A stretch of DNA of 21,027 nt from CG2-30-68-42 sp037440385 (GCA_037440385.1 JBBIUI010000041.1:1-21027), one strand, 5' to 3'. Counted from the stretch's first letter, positions 1-7,305 are shown. Made by a program: numbers and translations. Notes: generated by a model not told the origin, from the sequence alone.

Positions 1-133
1 CGGCGGCCGGCCGGATTCGGCGCGTGGCGCGAAGCGGCGCCGCAGCGCACGGGCCGGGGCGCCCGCACGGCCGTGGCGATGACCCGCCCGGCCGGTGCGA
101 GCGGGTGGCGGCAATCCGGCGCCCGCCTGCTCC

Positions 134-152
134 CGGCCGGTCAGGACGGCCG
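134..152 (-). terminator. Possible hairpin at the rplS stop codon
   Basis: Two CGGCCG arms (134-139 and 147-152) flank a 7-nt loop that contains the rplS stop codon, so the transcript could fold into a 6-bp GC stem. No T-tract follows, so this is at best a weak or Rho-assisted end of the ribosomal operon. In positions 1-133 I see open frames on both strands but no recognisable protein. Confidence 0.25.
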
Positions 153-509
153 CTTCGTTTCGAGCTTTTCGCGGATGCGCGCGGACTTGCCGGAGCGCGC
201 CCGCAGGTAGTACAGCTTGGCGCGGCGCACGTCGCCCTTGCGTTTGACCTGGATTGCGGCGATCAGCGGTGAATGGGTCTGGAACGTACGCTCGACGCCC
301 TCGCCCGAGGAGATCTTGCGCACGGTGAACGAGGAGTTGAGCCCGCGGTTGCGCTTGGCGATGACCACCCCCTCGTAGGCCTGGACGCGCTTGCGGTCGC
401 CTTCGACGACATTCACGCTGACCACCACGGTGTCGCCGGGTCGAGGTCGTCGGATCGTGGCGCCCAGCCGGGCGATCTCTTCCTGCTCGAGTTGCTCGAT
501 CAGATTCAT
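141..509 (-). CDS. rplS: 50S ribosomal protein L19
   Basis: Encodes a 122-residue protein starting MNLIEQLEQEEIARL, the usual N-terminus of L19, which sits at the 30S-50S interface. It carries the family stretches PGDTVVVSVNVVEG, VQAYEGVVIAKRNRGLNSSF and GEGVERTFQTHSP, followed by a basic C-terminus with a KLYYLR motif. The frame is open 45 codons further upstream, but ATG 507-509 is chosen because an AGGAG Shine-Dalgarno sequence lies just before it and homology begins there. It is the last gene of rpsP-rimM-trmD-rplS, 88 bp after trmD. Length is normal or slightly long for the family (about 115-130). Confidence 0.97.
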   Translation of the reverse strand: MNLIEQLEQEEIARLGATIRRPRPGDTVVVSVNVVEGDRKRVQAYEGVVIAKRNRGLNSSFTVRKISSGEGVERTFQTHSPLIAAIQVKRKGDVRRAKLYYLRARSGKSARIREKLETKRPS

Positions 510-597
510 GGTGCGTAGCTCCTTTCGTCGTTTCTCGTCGTTTCCAATGGCCTTTGGCCTTGCGCACAGAGCAGGCCGCCGCCTGATTTGCGCGTTT

Positions 598-1350
598 CTA
601 CTGCCGCTCCCGCCGGAACTCCTCCAGCAGATCCGTCTCTTCATCCGACAGTCGCCGCGCCCAGAGCAGCTCCGGCCGGCGCAGCCAGGTGCGCCCCAGT
701 GACTGCTTCAGGCGCCATCGCCTGATCTCGGCGTGATGCCCGGAGAGCAGAACCTCGGGCACCGGCCGGCCCCGGTACACCTCGGGACGGGTGTAATGCG
801 GGTATTCCAGCAATCCGTCCGCGAACGACTCCTCGATCGCCGACCCGGCATCGTTCAATGCGCCGGGCAGTTGCCGCACGATGGCGTCGATCAGCGCCAT
901 CGCGGCCAGTTCGCCTCCCGAGAGCACGAAGTCTCCCACGGACAGCTCCTCGGGCGCTTCCAGGTCGATCACGCGCTGGTCCATCCCCTCGTAGCGCGCG
1001 CACAGCAGGATCATCGCGCGCCGCTTCGACAGATCGATCACCTTCGCGTGGGTCAGCCGTTCGCCCTGGGGCGAGAGGTTGATCAGGCTGCCTTCCACAC
1101 CGAGCGCTTCGCGCTGCCTCGCGCGCGCGGATTCGATCGCGCGCTCGAGCGGCTCGGCCAGCATCACCATTCCCGGTCCGCCGCCGTACGGACGATCATC
1201 GACGGTGCGATGCGCGTCGGCCGTGAAGTCCCGCGGGTTCCACAGGTTCAGCTCGTACACTCCGCGCTGCTTCGCCCGCCGCGTGATGCCGCTGTCCGTG
1301 ATCGCGACGAAGCTCTCGGGGAACAGCGTGATGACGTCGAAGGCGATCAT
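598..1350 (-). CDS. trmD: tRNA (guanine-N1-)-methyltransferase TrmD
   Basis: A 250-residue enzyme that methylates G37 of tRNAs reading codons with a 5' C, using SAM, and so prevents +1 frameshifting. The start MIAFDVITLFPE is typical of the family. The knotted SAM-binding (SPOUT) core is visible as RAMILLCARYEGMDQRVID and LSVGDFVLSGGELAAM, and the tRNA-contacting stretch EYPHYTRPEVYRG follows. The open frame extends 51 codons further upstream into rimM, but the conserved start at 1350 lies 16 bp after the rimM stop and is preferred. Third gene of the ribosomal operon. Confidence 0.97.
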   Translation of the reverse strand: MIAFDVITLFPESFVAITDSGITRRAKQRGVYELNLWNPRDFTADAHRTVDDRPYGGGPGMVMLAEPLERAIESARARQREALGVEGSLINLSPQGERLTHAKVIDLSKRRAMILLCARYEGMDQRVIDLEAPEELSVGDFVLSGGELAAMALIDAIVRQLPGALNDAGSAIEESFADGLLEYPHYTRPEVYRGRPVPEVLLSGHHAEIRRWRLKQSLGRTWLRRPELLWARRLSDEETDLLEEFRRERQ

Positions 1351-1366
1351 CCCCGGCCGTACCGTC

Positions 1367-1861
1367 TTACCAGTGTGTCCCCCAATCCACCACGATCCGC
1401 CCGTCCTCGAGATCGACCTCTCGCACGATCGGCGCAACGAACGGTACCAGGCGCTCGACGCCGTTCGCGTCGTGCAGCGCGAGCACCGGATGGGCGCTCG
1501 CATCTATCATCCGCGCGACCTCGCCGAGCGGCTCTCCCGCGAGATCGAACACCGGCAGCCCGATCAGATCGGCCCAGTAACACTCGTCCGGCGCCGCCGC
1601 GGGAAGCTCCTCGCGCGGCGCCGCCACGTACAGGCCGCGCAGGGACGATGCGCGATCCCGGTCGTCTATGCCCTCCAGTTTCGCGAGCCCGCCATCGGCT
1701 TGGACCCTGAATTCGACCAGCCGGAACGGTTTCCAGTCCTCGTCGGCACCGAGCCACCACCGCGCCATTCTCGCCCACGCAGCCGGATCGTCGCCGAATG
1801 TCCGCACGCGGACCCATCCGCGCACGCCGTGCGGGGCGGCGATGCGCCCCAGGACGATCAT
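1367..1861 (-). CDS. rimM: Ribosome maturation factor RimM
   Basis: A 164-residue 16S rRNA processing factor that assists 30S head assembly by binding S19. The N-terminal RimM barrel begins VLGRIAAPHGVRGWVRVRTF, with the signature G(R/K)I..PHG..G. The C-terminal PRC-barrel part reads YWADLIGLPVFD, LGEVARMID and LVPFVAPIVREVDL. It starts 9 bp after the rpsP stop and ends 16 bp before trmD, so it is co-transcribed with both. No clear Shine-Dalgarno is seen before ATG 1861, which suggests translational coupling to rpsP. Confidence 0.96.
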   Translation of the reverse strand: MIVLGRIAAPHGVRGWVRVRTFGDDPAAWARMARWWLGADEDWKPFRLVEFRVQADGGLAKLEGIDDRDRASSLRGLYVAAPREELPAAAPDECYWADLIGLPVFDLAGEPLGEVARMIDASAHPVLALHDANGVERLVPFVAPIVREVDLEDGRIVVDWGTHW

Positions 1862-1870
1862 TCGGAAGGA

Positions 1871-2122
1871 TCAGGCGGCCTGTTTCGCGGCGCTCCGGAC
1901 CAGGCGCGCAACGGTGGGCGAGAGCCGCGCACCCTGTGCCCGCCAGTGTGCCAGCCGCTGCGTATCGACTCGAAGTGCCTGCTCGTTGGCAGCCGCAACC
2001 GGATTGTAGAAGCCGATGCGCTCGATGAAGCTCCCGTCGCGCCGGTTGCGCGAGTCGGTGACGACCATGCTGTAGAAGGGTCGCTTCTTGGCGCCCCCGC
2101 GGGAAAGACGTATGACGACCAT
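1871..2122 (-). CDS. rpsP: 30S ribosomal protein S16
   Basis: An 83-residue protein beginning MVVIRLSRGGAKKRPFYSMV, with the family motifs SRNRRDGSFIERIGFYNP and the helix RLAHWRAQGARLSPTVARL. S16 is an early 30S assembly protein that binds 16S rRNA. The frame continues 56 codons upstream, but that extension crosses the promoter at 2154-2182 and is non-homologous, so ATG 2120-2122 is the start. First gene of rpsP-rimM-trmD-rplS. Confidence 0.97.
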   Translation of the reverse strand: MVVIRLSRGGAKKRPFYSMVVTDSRNRRDGSFIERIGFYNPVAAANEQALRVDTQRLAHWRAQGARLSPTVARLVRSAAKQAA

Positions 2123-2153
2123 TGGGATTTCCGGATCGGTGAAAAAGGCAGCG

Positions 2154-2182
2154 ATTATAGTTGCCTGCGCAGCACGGCACAA
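2154..2182 (-). promoter_or_regulatory. rpsP operon promoter
   Basis: Read on the minus strand, a perfect TATAAT -10 box (2154-2159) sits 17 bp from a TTGTGC -35 box (2177-2182). Transcription should begin near 2147, about 25 nt before the rpsP ATG. The -10 is perfect and the spacing ideal; only TTG of the -35 matches consensus. Confidence 0.75.
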
Positions 2183-2307
2183 GGCGCATGCATGAGGCGA
2201 CGATGGGCCGCCGCGGGAGCGTTTCGAAGGACCGCGGTGGACGGCAGCGATCCACAGCCGCATCGCGCGGCGCTGTGCTACCCTTGCCACGCGTTGCAGG
2301 AGCGTTG

Positions 2308-3915
2308 GTGCGTCGTTGGAAGCGGCGAGGTCGGGCCGTCCTGCCGTGCAGCGAGCTTCGCGGCGACGACCTCACCTGGCAGGATGATCGCAGTCGATCG
2401 CGCGCGAATCGCATGGTGTCTCACGCAGGGGTGAACCGGTCCGGGGAAGGCGATGCGCCCCATGGGCGCGTCGCAGCGTTTCTCGATTGGCTCGCCTCGC
2501 CGCCGGATCCGGACCCGGCGGTCGAAGTCACGGCTCTTCGGGAACGCATCGAAAGCTTGCCGGGCCTCGGCGGCGAACCGGCGCAGCTCGATTCCATACT
2601 CGATGCGCTCGCAAAGCGCGCGGGATCGAGCGCCGGCGCGCTGCAACGACTGGTTCGCGAGGCGGGCGACCCCGTGCCCGAACCGAACCGGCGGACGGCA
2701 CGCGAGCTGGCTTCGGTCTTCTTGGCCATCGCGCAGGCGAATCGATCCGGTGGTTCGAGCGACGATCCCCGAGGGCCCGCCATCGCGGCCGCGCGTTCCC
2801 TGGAATGCCTGGCTGACGGCTATCGTCTCGGGCTGCTCGCCGGCGCGCCGGCACCGGCCGGCCTGTGGCGGGACGCCCATCGGCTCTACCGTGAGGCGCG
2901 GTCCGAGTCCGGGCCGTCCCAGCCGGCAAGCCATGGATCTCCCGAGGCCGGCCGCAGCTACCGCGAGATGCTGGCGCTGGCCGCCGTTCAGCCTTCCTGC
3001 CTGCCCGCAATGGAACTGCTGGCGGCGAGCGACTACGTGTCGCGCTTCGCTGCGACGGTGGAGATCACCGATCGCGTTCCGGAAGAGCCGGATCATCGAC
3101 GTTTCTGGTTCGACCCGAATCTCGACATGGCACCGGTCGCGGTGGCGCGCAAGCTTGCGCCGCGCGGGGAGGGGATCGTTTTCGTATCCTGTGCGCGCCT
3201 CGGGCTGCTCGCCGCCGAACAAGCGCGCGAACTCGAAGCGGGGACCGCCGCCGAGCACCTGCATCTGCCGCGGGAAGCGGGCGAGGCCAGCTATCGCGGG
3301 CTGCTCCAGCGGCTTCATGACGCGTGGGCGGAACCGCCGAGTCGGCATCTGGCGCGACGCCACAACCGGCGTTCGGTCGACGTCTGCATCGGTTTCGATC
3401 TCGTGCGGGGTCTGCTCGCGCAGAACGCTCCCGGCGAGGCGGGCGCCGCCGCCCATTCGTCCTGGACGGTGCTCAACGAGAGCCCGGCCGGGTTCGCGAT
3501 CGCCCACGAGAAGGGCGACGTCGGCGCATTGGTTGCCGGCGCAGTCGTGGCGCTCCGATCGGATGAACGGCGGCCGTGGGACGTGTGCGTTGTGCGCTGG
3601 CTGCGCGCGGCGACTCCCGACCGGATCGAGGCCGGTCTGCAGGTGCTGTCCTCCGGTGCCCGGCCGGTGAAGGTCGCATTTCGCGGTTCGCGCAACACCG
3701 GCACCGCCGTCGCGGGGCTGCTCGTGCCGGCCGCACCGGCGGTGCGTGCCCACGACGCGATCCTCGTTCCGGCCGGAAGCTGTGCGTCGCGCAGGTTCCT
3801 GATGGTCACCGACGAGGAACACACGCACGTCGTGCAGGGGCGCATGGTCAATCTCGATCTGCAGACGGCCCTGGTCGAGCTGTTCGAGTTTCAGCCCGAT
3901 CCCTATCCGGTCTGA
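2308..3915 (+). CDS. Conserved protein with PilZ-like C-terminal region, function unknown
   Basis: From GTG 2308 the product is 535 residues. This start has AGGAG at 2298-2302 and a possible extended -10 (TGC-TACCCT, 2276-2284). ATG 2413 is the main alternative, because conserved-looking sequence begins only at VAAFLDWLA. The open frame reaches back to TTG 2161, but that would overlap the rpsP promoter. No catalytic motif is recognised. The N-terminal two thirds look helical and Leu/Ala/Arg-rich. Near the C-terminus, RRHNRR (about 350-355) followed by NESPAG (390-395) resembles the RxxxR and (D/N)xSxxG signature of cyclic-di-GMP-binding PilZ domains, with a longer than usual gap. Strand-rich sequence (WDVCVVRWLR, IEAGLQVL) follows. 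No signal peptide or membrane segment is seen. It is divergent from rpsP and convergent with leuA. A c-di-GMP role is inference only. Confidence 0.72.
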   Translation: MRRWKRRGRAVLPCSELRGDDLTWQDDRSRSRANRMVSHAGVNRSGEGDAPHGRVAAFLDWLASPPDPDPAVEVTALRERIESLPGLGGEPAQLDSILDALAKRAGSSAGALQRLVREAGDPVPEPNRRTARELASVFLAIAQANRSGGSSDDPRGPAIAAARSLECLADGYRLGLLAGAPAPAGLWRDAHRLYREARSESGPSQPASHGSPEAGRSYREMLALAAVQPSCLPAMELLAASDYVSRFAATVEITDRVPEEPDHRRFWFDPNLDMAPVAVARKLAPRGEGIVFVSCARLGLLAAEQARELEAGTAAEHLHLPREAGEASYRGLLQRLHDAWAEPPSRHLARRHNRRSVDVCIGFDLVRGLLAQNAPGEAGAAAHSSWTVLNESPAGFAIAHEKGDVGALVAGAVVALRSDERRPWDVCVVRWLRAATPDRIEAGLQVLSSGARPVKVAFRGSRNTGTAVAGLLVPAAPAVRAHDAILVPAGSCASRRFLMVTDEEHTHVVQGRMVNLDLQTALVELFEFQPDPYPV

Positions 3916-3916
3916 G

Positions 3917-3965
3917 ACCGGCCGAAGGGCCGGTACGCGGTAGCGCGCACGCCGATGGATCGGCG
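3917..3965. terminator. Pair of hairpins between convergent genes
   Basis: Two strong inverted repeats lie between the convergent 2308-3915 gene and leuA. ACCGGCC-GAAG-GGCCGGT is at 3917-3934, one base after the stop codon, and CGCCGAT-GG-ATCGGCG is at 3950-3965. Neither has a T-tract on either strand, so termination may be Rho-assisted. The rest of 3966-4062 is GC-rich with no other signal. Confidence 0.5.
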
Positions 3966-4062
3966 CGCGTCGCGGCCATCGCAACGGCTCCGGCGGCGGC
4001 GCGCATCGCCGGCCGCACCGCCGATGTCCGGCTGAAGCGTCGCGGGCGCATCGGCGGCCGCG

Positions 4063-5598
4063 TCAGACCTGCGGATTGACGCGCTCGGATCTCGAGTGCA
4101 GCTTGTTCAGCGCGTTGATATAGGCCTTGGCCGATGCCACTACGATATCGGTGTCGGCGCCCTGGCCGTTTACGATGCGTCCGTCATGCGCGAGGCGTAC
4201 CGTCACTTCGCCCTGCGCATCGGTGCCGCCGGTGATGCTGTTGACGGAAAACAGCAGCAGCTCGGCATCGCTCTTTGCGACCGACTCGATCGCACGGAAC
4301 GTGGCGTCCACCGGCCCGCTGCCGCTGGCTTCCACACGCTGCTCCTGCCCTCCGGCAACCAGCGTGAGCCAGGCGCGCGGCGTTTCTCCGGTTTCGGACT
4401 GAAAGCCCATCGAGGCCAGCTTATAGTGCTCGTCCTGCGGCGTGACCGCCTCTTCGCTCATCAGCGCATGCAGATCCTCGTCGAACATCTCGTGCTTCTT
4501 GTCCGCCAGCTCCTTGAACCGCGCGAAGGCGTGGTTCAGGTGTTCCTCGGATTCGATCGGGATGCCCAGTTCCTGCAGCCGCGTGCGAAATGCATTGCGC
4601 CCCGAATGCTTGCCCAGCACCAGGCGGTTGGCTCGCCAGCCGACTTCCTCGGCCCGCATGATCTCGTAGGTCTCGCGATGCTTCAGCACGCCGTCCTGAT
4701 GGATGCCCGATTCATGGGCGAAGGCGTTGGCGCCCACGATCGCCTTGTTCGGCTGGACCGGAAAGCCGGTGATGCCCGATACGAGTTTCGAGGCGGGCAC
4801 GATCTGGGTCGTGTCGATGCGGGTGTCGCAGCCGAAGATGTCCCGCCGGGTGCGCACCGCCATGACGATTTCCTCGAGGGCGGCGTTGCCCGCACGCTCG
4901 CCGAGCCCGTTGATCGTGCACTCGACCTGGCGCGCGCCCGCGAGAACCGCCGCGAGCGAGTTCGCCACCGCCAGACCGAGATCGTTGTGGCAATGCACCG
5001 ACCAGACGACCCGGTCGGCATTCGGCACACGCCCGATGAGGCTGCGCAGCGTGGCCGCGAACTGCTCCGGCACGTTGTAGCCCACCGTGTCCGGAACGTT
5101 GATCGTGGTGGCCCCGGCCTGGATCACGGCATCGAAGATGCGGCACAGGAAATCGATGTCGGAGCGTCCCGCGTCCTCGGCGGAGAACTCGACGTCGGCC
5201 GTGTATTCCCGCGCCCAATGAACCGACTTCACCGCCTGCTCGACGACCTGGTCGGGCGTCATCCGCAACTTCTTCGCCATGTGGATCGGCGAAGTGGCGA
5301 TGAAGGTGTGGATGCGGCCGGCTGCAGCCGGCTTGATCGCCTCGCCGGCGCGCCGGATGTCGTGTTCGTTGGCCCGGGCCAGCGAGCACACCACCGAATC
5401 CTTGATTGCCGCGGCGATCGTCTTGACGGCGTCGAAGTCGCCGTTGGACGCCGCGGCAAAACCGGCTTCGATGATGTCGACGCGCATGCGCTCGAGCTGG
5501 CGCGCGATGCGCAGCTTCTCGTCGCGGGTCATCGATGCGCCCGGACTCTGTTCGCCGTCGCGCAGCGTGGTGTCGAAGATTACCAGATGGTCTTTCAT
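4063..5598 (-). CDS. leuA: 2-isopropylmalate synthase
   Basis: A 511-residue cytosolic enzyme that condenses acetyl-CoA with 2-oxoisovalerate, the first committed step of leucine synthesis. The TIM barrel carries FDTTLRDGEQSPG (8-20), the metal-binding HCHNDLGLA (202-210), GATTINVPDTVGY and GLGERAGNAALEE. After FAHESGIHQDG and LGKHSGRNAF come the linker helices and the C-terminal leucine-binding regulatory domain (from about residue 385: EAVTPQDEHYKL, GSGPVDATFRAIE, GQGADTDIVVASA). ATG 5598 is chosen over the upstream open frame because AGGAG lies just before it and the family starts there. It lies 224 bp downstream of pssA on the same strand, with its own promoter and a leucine-rich mini-ORF in the gap. 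Feedback inhibition by leucine is expected from the complete regulatory domain. Confidence 0.97.
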   Translation of the reverse strand: MKDHLVIFDTTLRDGEQSPGASMTRDEKLRIARQLERMRVDIIEAGFAAASNGDFDAVKTIAAAIKDSVVCSLARANEHDIRRAGEAIKPAAAGRIHTFIATSPIHMAKKLRMTPDQVVEQAVKSVHWAREYTADVEFSAEDAGRSDIDFLCRIFDAVIQAGATTINVPDTVGYNVPEQFAATLRSLIGRVPNADRVVWSVHCHNDLGLAVANSLAAVLAGARQVECTINGLGERAGNAALEEIVMAVRTRRDIFGCDTRIDTTQIVPASKLVSGITGFPVQPNKAIVGANAFAHESGIHQDGVLKHRETYEIMRAEEVGWRANRLVLGKHSGRNAFRTRLQELGIPIESEEHLNHAFARFKELADKKHEMFDEDLHALMSEEAVTPQDEHYKLASMGFQSETGETPRAWLTLVAGGQEQRVEASGSGPVDATFRAIESVAKSDAELLLFSVNSITGGTDAQGEVTVRLAHDGRIVNGQGADTDIVVASAKAYINALNKLHSRSERVNPQV

Positions 5599-5624
5599 GT
5601 CAGCTCCTGTCGCGAAAATGCAAT

Positions 5625-5667
5625 CGGCATCGAATGCCGCGGCGGGCCGGTGCTTGCGCACGAGCCC
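5625..5667 (-). promoter_or_regulatory. Two hairpins in the leuA leader
   Basis: On the minus strand, positions 5667-5644 can form GGGCU..GGCCC around a GUGC-GCAA-GCAC stem with a GNRA loop and one C-C mismatch. Positions 5639-5625 form CGGCAU-UCG-AUGCCG, followed six bases later by a short U run (5618-5615). The second lies just before the leuA ribosome-binding site. The geometry suits an attenuator or an RBS-occluding structure, but the U-tract is short and alternative pairing is not demonstrated. Confidence 0.35.
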
Positions 5668-5697
5668 TGGGGTACTTACGAATTGTCGGGAAAGTGG

Positions 5698-5784
5698 TCA
5701 GCGCGCGAGGCGCAGCAGCGGACGGGCGAGCAGCAGCCCGGCGAGGCGAAGCAGCATTGCGAAGAACTGGGTGCCCTGGATCAT
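5698..5784 (-). CDS. Putative leucine-rich leader peptide for leuA
   Basis: A 28-codon frame, MIQGTQFFAMLLRLAGLL followed by LARPLLRLAR and TGA. Nine of 28 residues are leucine, seven of them in the last 17 codons, including three Leu in a row. It lies between the promoter at 5792-5820 and leuA, as expected for a leader peptide whose ribosome stalls on Leu codons when leucine is short. The predicted transcription start (about 5785) is at or next to its ATG, so it would be translated leaderless; no Shine-Dalgarno is present. Caution: the leucine codons are common CTG/CTC/CTT, and GC-rich CAGCAG sequence on the other strand can give Leu-rich frames by chance. Confidence 0.4.
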   Translation of the reverse strand: MIQGTQFFAMLLRLAGLLLARPLLRLAR

Positions 5785-5791
5785 GCGGCGG

Positions 5792-5820
5792 AATATAGAC
5801 GGTTCCCGCTCACGACGCAA
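5792..5820 (-). promoter_or_regulatory. leuA promoter
   Basis: On the minus strand, TATATT (5792-5797, 5 of 6 match) lies 17 bp from TTGCGT (5815-5820, TTG match). It begins directly after the pssA stop codon, so leuA can be transcribed independently of pssA. The start point would be near 5785. Confidence 0.6.
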
Positions 5821-5822
5821 CA

Positions 5823-6572
5823 TCAGCGTCGCCGGCGGACGCGGCGCCAAGCCGCGATGGCGTAACCGGAAAGCGAATAGGAGAGGAACAGCGCGAACAG
5901 CACGCCGGGCGGATAGCTCGACACGAGCACGAAGGCCATCACCAGCGCGAGCACGACGAAGAACGGTACGCTGCGCCGCAGATTGATGTCCTTGAAACTG
6001 TGGAAGGGTACGTTGCTGACCATCGACACGCCAGCGAAGATCGTCAGCACGCAGGCCACCCAGCGCATCTGGGTGCCGGTGAAATCATTGTCGATCAGCA
6101 CCCACACCATGCCCGCGACGAGAGCCGCCGCGGCGGGGCTCGGCAGCCCCTGGAAGTAGCGCTTGTCGATGACGCCGAGATTCGTGTTGAAGCGCGCGAG
6201 CCGCAACGCGGCGCCCACGCAATAGATGAACGCAGCGATCCAGCCGAGCTTGCCCATGCCCTTGAGCGCCCACTCGTAGACGACCAGCGCCGGCGCAGCG
6301 CCGAACGACACCATGTCGGACAGGCTGTCGTATTCGGCGCCGAACGCGCTCTGGGTGTGGGTGAGCCGCGCGACGCGACCGTCGAGACCGTCGAAGACCA
6401 TCGCCACGAAGATCGCGACCGCGGCCGCCTCGAAGCGGTTGTTCATCGACTGCACGATCGCATAGAACCCGGCGAACAGCGCGCCGGTCGTAAACAGATT
6501 CGGCAACAGGTAGATGCCCCGGCGCCTCAGCTCGGGGGTGACGATGGGTCGGTGTGCGCGAAATTCCGGCAT
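5823..6572 (-). CDS. pssA: CDP-diacylglycerol-serine O-phosphatidyltransferase
   Basis: A 249-residue inner-membrane enzyme that makes phosphatidylserine, the precursor of phosphatidylethanolamine, from CDP-diacylglycerol and serine. The CDP-alcohol phosphotransferase signature DGx2ARx8Gx3Dx3D is complete: D64, G65, A68, R69, G78, D82, D86. Several hydrophobic helices are visible (about 22-42, 47-61, 92-128, 145-165, 172-190 and 205-240), and the C-terminus is Arg-rich. In many betaproteobacteria pssA neighbours psd and leuA; here leuA follows but the upstream neighbour is a divergent regulator. A possible -10 (TACAAT, about 6613-6618 minus) lies upstream with no good -35. Confidence 0.95.
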   Translation of the reverse strand: MPEFRAHRPIVTPELRRRGIYLLPNLFTTGALFAGFYAIVQSMNNRFEAAAVAIFVAMVFDGLDGRVARLTHTQSAFGAEYDSLSDMVSFGAAPALVVYEWALKGMGKLGWIAAFIYCVGAALRLARFNTNLGVIDKRYFQGLPSPAAAALVAGMVWVLIDNDFTGTQMRWVACVLTIFAGVSMVSNVPFHSFKDINLRRSVPFFVVLALVMAFVLVSSYPPGVLFALFLSYSLSGYAIAAWRRVRRRR

Positions 6573-6680
6573 GCGCCCGTTGCGGTTCGATCGGCGGCGG
6601 AACGAGAGGGCATATTGTAGCCCAAGGTCATCCGACCCTTCTCGCCTCCGGCCAGGCGGGCCACGCGCGCCGGCGGCAAT

Positions 6681-6708
6681 TGGACAGCGCGCGCGTACGT
6701 CGTATAAT
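6681..6708 (+). promoter_or_regulatory. Strong promoter abutting the Fur-family gene
   Basis: TGGACA (6681-6686, 5 of 6 match) and a perfect TATAAT (6703-6708) are spaced by 16 bp. Only six bases separate the -10 from the ATG at 6715, so the start of transcription should coincide with the start codon. Confidence 0.75.
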
Positions 6709-6714
6709 TCGTTT

Positions 6715-7143
6715 ATGGTTCAAGAACCTCCGAGCGAAGCCGGGGACCTCGATGTCACGCAGGTCTTGCGCCGGCACCGGATCGGCATCACGCGGCAGCG
6801 CATCGCGATCGCCCGTGTCCTCTTCGCACGCCGCCAGCACGTGTCGGCCGACGAACTGCTCGACCGCGCGCGGGCGCGCGATGCCAGGGTCTCGAGGGCG
6901 ACCGTCTACAACACGCTCAAGCTGTTTCGCGATCACGGACTGGTTTCCGAGGTCATCGTCGATCCGTCCAAGGTGTTCTACGACACCGAGACCAAACCTC
7001 ACTACCACCTGTTCGACGTGGCCACGGGAGCGCTCACCGACATTCCCGCCGGCGGAGTCGAAGTGACGGGCCTGCCCGCGCTGCCCCGGGGAACGGTCAC
7101 CGAGCGGGTGGACATCGTCATACGTACCCGCTCGATCCGCTGA
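6715..7143 (+). CDS. Fur-family transcriptional regulator, Irr-like
   Basis: A 142-residue protein. The N-terminal winged helix includes GITRQRIAIARVLF (24-37), HVSADELL and the recognition segment VSRATVYNTLKLFRDHGLV (59-77). The short dimerisation half has KPHYHLFD (94-101), which gives H96, H98 and D101 as likely metal or haem ligands. There is no cysteine anywhere in the protein, so the CxxC structural zinc site of Fur, Zur and PerR is absent, as in Irr-type members. The ATG at 6715 directly follows a strong promoter, which points to a leaderless mRNA; the open frame extends upstream but would cross that promoter. It diverges from pssA and is followed by tRNA-Thr. Iron or haem-linked regulation is inferred from family resemblance; no Fur-box palindrome was recognised. 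Confidence 0.88.
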   Translation: MVQEPPSEAGDLDVTQVLRRHRIGITRQRIAIARVLFARRQHVSADELLDRARARDARVSRATVYNTLKLFRDHGLVSEVIVDPSKVFYDTETKPHYHLFDVATGALTDIPAGGVEVTGLPALPRGTVTERVDIVIRTRSIR

Positions 7144-7164
7144 CCGCCTTCGCCCGCGCGCAGC

Positions 7165-7194
7165 TTGTTCGCTCCGTCCCACGGGCCGTATAAT
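7165..7194 (+). promoter_or_regulatory. tRNA-Thr promoter
   Basis: A perfect TATAAT (7189-7194) lies 18 bp after TTGTTC (7165-7170). It is placed about 34 bp before the tRNA 5' end, so the tRNA is transcribed independently of the Fur-family gene. Confidence 0.6.
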
Positions 7195-7228
7195 CCGCCG
7201 CTGCATTGCAATCCTGCAGGCTGCCCGG

Positions 7229-7304
7229 GCCGCTTTAGCTCAGTTGGTAGAGCAGACGATTCGTAATCGTCAGGTCGAGTGTTCGAGTCACTCAAGCGGC
7301 ACCA
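7229..7304 (+). tRNA. tRNA-Thr (anticodon CGT)
   Basis: A full cloverleaf of 76 nt. The acceptor stem GCCGCTT pairs with AAGCGGC. The D arm is GCTC-AGTTGGTA-GAGC, the anticodon stem GACGA/TCGTC has loop TTCGTAA, and the T arm is GAGTG-TTCGAGT-CACTC. Discriminator A7301 is followed by an encoded CCA (7302-7304). The anticodon CGT (7262-7264) reads ACG threonine codons. All stems pair perfectly. Confidence 0.97.
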
Positions 7305-7305
7305 C

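Noticed and set aside
2278..3984. 568-codon minus-strand open frame opposite the PilZ-like gene
   Set aside because: His/Arg-rich composition typical of an antisense shadow. The plus strand has folded-protein-like hydrophobic patterning and a Shine-Dalgarno, though neither strand has a strong family match by eye.
5615..5639. Strong intrinsic terminator before leuA
   Set aside because: The stem is 6 bp and the U run only four bases, placed six bases away. It is kept only as a possible regulatory hairpin.
4096..5865. 589-codon plus-strand open frame
   Set aside because: Antisense to leuA, whose motifs and Shine-Dalgarno are unambiguous.
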